From NCBI GenBank assembly GCA_013361095.1, contig JAATWA010000001.1, positions 1,537,001 through 1,601,000 on the forward strand: DNA of 64,000 nt, in the 5' to 3' direction. Made by a program: the position numbers and the translations under genes. Under the pieces are notes generated by a model. That model was not told where the DNA came from. It did no database searches and saw only the letters and a list, made by a program, of their open reading frames with translations. Below, piece by piece: positions 61,809-64,000 of the stretch (position 1 is its first letter; the number at the start of each line of letters is the position of its first letter). This DNA comes from Pseudanabaena biceps (GTDB lineage Bacteria; Cyanobacteriota; Cyanobacteriia; Pseudanabaenales; Pseudanabaenaceae).

Positions 61809-62882
61809 ATGAAAGCTCTAATTCTCTCTGGTGGCAAAGGTACAAGATTACGTCCACTAACCTATACAGGCGCAAAGCAGTTAGTACCCGTTGCCAATAA
61901 ACCAATCCTTTGGTATTGCATCGAAAGTATTGTCGCCGCAGGTATTACCGATATCGGCATTGTCATCAGCCCCGAAACTGGTGATGAAGTAAAAAGTAAA
62001 ACAGGAAATGGCGATCGCTTCGGTGCAAATATTACCTATATTCTCCAAGATAAACCCGCAGGCTTAGCCCATGCTGTCAAGATCTCCCAGCCATTCCTTG
62101 GCGAAGAATCTTTCATCATGTTTCTCGGTGACAACCTGATCGAGTCAAATTTAAATAAATTCTTGGCAAGTTTCCAGCAAAAACAATTAGATGCTCTGAT
62201 TTTATTGCGCCAAGTCTCCGATCCTACTGCCTTTGGCGTTGCCACTGTTGATGCTGAGGGTAAAGTGATCAAATTAGTCGAAAAGCCCAAACAACCCGAA
62301 TCAAATCTCGCTCTAGTTGGGGTCTATTTCTTTAAAAATACAATTCATCAGGCGATCGCCCAAATCGCTCCGTCAGCGAGAGGTGAACTAGAAATCACCG
62401 ATGCAATCCAAAAACTGATTGATACTCAAAAGAATGTATCAGCTTCCGAACTAGAAGGCTGGTGGCTCGATACAGGCAAAAAAGATGATATTCTCGCCGC
62501 TAATCAAATTGTGCTTGATGCGAGATTAAAATCTCAAAACTTGGGAGAAATCGACAGTGACAGCAATATTAGTGGTCGTGTAGCGATCGGTAAAGGCTCT
62601 AAGGTAATTAGCTGCAAAATTCGCGGGCCAGTGATCATTGGCGAAAATTGTCATATTGAACATGCCTATATCGGTCCTTATACCAGTATTAGCGATCGCG
62701 TCTCCATCATCGACACCGACATTGAGCATAGCGTCGTTCTCAGTGATTCTAAAATTACAGGCATTCATCAACGCATCGTCGATAGCGTCATCGGTCAGCG
62801 TGTATCAATGAAAGTTTCACCCAAGCGTCCCCAAGCATTACGCTTTCTTGTGGGTGATGATTCTCAACTTGAGATTATGTAG
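61809..62882 (+). CDS. rfbA: Glucose-1-phosphate thymidylyltransferase, long form
   Basis: The 357-residue nucleotidyltransferase has LILSGGKGTRLRPLTYTGAKQLVPVANKP, the GLAHAVKIS segment, MFLGDNLIE and the WLDTGKKDDILAAN stretch. A C-terminal left-handed beta-helix (about 245-340) marks the long RmlA type, which differs from the short form of about 290 residues. It supplies dTDP-glucose for rfbB. There are 42 bp between it and rfbD. Confidence 0.93.
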   Translation: MKALILSGGKGTRLRPLTYTGAKQLVPVANKPILWYCIESIVAAGITDIGIVISPETGDEVKSKTGNGDRFGANITYILQDKPAGLAHAVKISQPFLGEESFIMFLGDNLIESNLNKFLASFQQKQLDALILLRQVSDPTAFGVATVDAEGKVIKLVEKPKQPESNLALVGVYFFKNTIHQAIAQIAPSARGELEITDAIQKLIDTQKNVSASELEGWWLDTGKKDDILAANQIVLDARLKSQNLGEIDSDSNISGRVAIGKGSKVISCKIRGPVIIGENCHIEHAYIGPYTSISDRVSIIDTDIEHSVVLSDSKITGIHQRIVDSVIGQRVSMKVSPKRPQALRFLVGDDSQLEIM

Positions 62883-63065
62883 GAAGTAGAGAGCTACATA
62901 CCATACGCGATGTTCAACTAAATAACTAGGAAGAGAGCAAGCCTTCAAACTTCAGGGGGCGAGGGTTGTGACTATTTCCCGATCTCCTCTATTGCACATC
63001 ACGTATTTAGATATTAAGCAGTGAATAATTATCGGTACGGGGCTTTACCGCGCACCAATAATTAT

Positions 63066-64000
63066 CTATAAAAATCGAATTTTGCGGGCAGCGTAAACAC
63101 ACATCTTTAGCAAAATAATACCTTCTCGGAAATGGGAAATATTGGAACTTCCATAGGTGCGGGGTTGATAGCGAATTGGCACTTCTACAATGTGTAAGTT
63201 TAGTTTTGCTGCCCCAAATAGTAGATCAAAATCACCAAAAGGATCGAAATCACCAAAGTAGTGACGCTGAGCAACAATACGCTCATAATCTCTCCGCCAA
63301 AGTACTTTTGTACCGCAAAGTGTATCTTTGAGCCTTTGGTTGAGTAAAAAAGAAAATAGACTGGCAAAAAACTTATTTGCCAAAGTATTTAACCAAGGCA
63401 TAGCTACATCACTGCGCGGATATACCAACCGCGAACCGTTAATGAATTCACCTTTACCTGAAGCGATCGCTGTTAAAAACTGTGGTAGTACCTCTGGTGC
63501 AACTGTTAGATCCGCATCTAGAATCATCAAAATATCCCCCTTTGCATGGGAAAACCCTAATCGCACCGCATCACCTTTCCCCTTTCCTGTCTGCTTAAAA
63601 GCTCTATAAGAAAATTGGGGATGAGTAGGTTGCCTCTCAAGCTCTAATTGAATCGAATCCCATGTGTCGTCTGTGGAGTTGCCTTCAACAAAGATAATTT
63701 CTGTGTGACTTCCTAAGGCTGGAATACGCGAAAAAATCGATTTGATATTGCCAGATTCGTTGCGGGTTGGCACGACTATACTTACACTTGGTAAGCTACT
63801 AGTTACTGATTGATTAGAACTCTCCTCAAATCTCTTTCTTGCAACAACATAGTGGGTTAGACAAAGATGATCAATTAGGGGTAAATGACAAATAAACTGA
63901 TTAATTAATTTAGCAATAATAGGTATATTCTTTGGGAAAAGAAAACGCCGACTTTGCTTAATGGGAATATAGCCAGTAATTTCTAAAAAATTAATAATAT
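63066..64000 (-). CDS. C-terminal part of a methyltransferase-GT2 fusion (cut by window edge)
   Basis: The frame stays open from the stop at 63066 to the right window edge. Reading leftward, residues near the edge give EITGYIPIKQSRRFLFPKN and LTHYVVARK, as in the end of class I SAM methyltransferase domains. A short linker follows, then a GT2 domain: VSIVVPTRNESGNIKSIFSRI, FVEGNSTDDTW, MILDADLTV, SRLVYP and CGTKVLWRRDYERI. The GT2 part resembles polyprenyl-phosphate glucose/mannose synthases. A GTG at 63773 would start only the GT2 part, but the upstream open frame makes a bifunctional protein more likely. Confidence 0.75.
   Translation of the reverse strand, partial: IINFLEITGYIPIKQSRRFLFPKNIPIIAKLINQFICHLPLIDHLCLTHYVVARKRFEESSNQSVTSSLPSVSIVVPTRNESGNIKSIFSRIPALGSHTEIIFVEGNSTDDTWDSIQLELERQPTHPQFSYRAFKQTGKGKGDAVRLGFSHAKGDILMILDADLTVAPEVLPQFLTAIASGKGEFINGSRLVYPRSDVAMPWLNTLANKFFASLFSFLLNQRLKDTLCGTKVLWRRDYERIVAQRHYFGDFDPFGDFDLLFGAAKLNLHIVEVPIRYQPRTYGSSNISHFREGIILLKMCVYAARKIRFL

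Overview
The window is chromosomal DNA of a cyanobacterium. The octamer GCGATCGC (HIP1) is abundant. A high-light-inducible CAB-like gene, a kinase with a GUN4 domain, a cytochrome cM-like gene, MntC and an HpsA locus are all present. The many GC-core palindromes between genes make a filamentous, Pseudanabaena-like strain my best guess (inference). I saw no rRNA, tRNA, CRISPR array or intact insertion sequence.

Layout. 1-4.7 kb: murF, argD and a Ser/Thr kinase with a C-terminal GUN4 domain. 4.7-8.9 kb: an HLR1-controlled Hlip gene, then a manganese ABC transporter (mntC, mntA, mntB) preceded by an extra ATPase gene with its own Fur/Zur-type box. 8.9-12.7 kb: hemH (without the usual cyanobacterial CAB tail), a CheY-like regulator, a DUF362 protein and accA. 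12.8-20.4 kb: membrane glycosylation genes (GT-C enzymes, PIG-V, a PMT-like protein, a Dpm1-like GT2, a VTT protein). 20.4-33.2 kb: a giant 2980-residue HpsA-like protein followed by four pseudopilin genes. 33.2-43.4 kb: an ABC-2 permease, an isolated winged-helix fragment of an AAA protein, lpxD, ftsH, an Asp/Asn hydroxylase-like gene, hemE, a cytM-like gene and rph. 43.6-64 kb: a surface-polysaccharide region with at least seven glycosyltransferases, a secreted RTX-like repeat protein, a 3-acetamido-3,6-dideoxyhexose module (FdtA/FdtB/acetyltransferase), a Wzm/Wzt exporter, rfbCBDA and a methyltransferase-GT2 fusion cut by the window edge.

How it fits together. The rfb genes make dTDP-4-keto-6-deoxyglucose and dTDP-rhamnose. 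The Fdt-like enzymes would divert the keto sugar to a dTDP-3-acetamido sugar, the glycosyltransferases would assemble a glycan, and Wzm/Wzt would export it. The HpsA/pseudopilin locus points to a second exopolysaccharide system linked to surface motility. The kinase-GUN4/Hlip pair, hemH and hemE connect the left part to tetrapyrrole and light-stress physiology.

The least explained structure is a family of about 25 long, near-perfect palindromes, usually with a GGCGGCGC-type core. Their outer arms differ from locus to locus and in several cases extend into the 3' ends of genes. Some lie inside longer elements with conserved ends.
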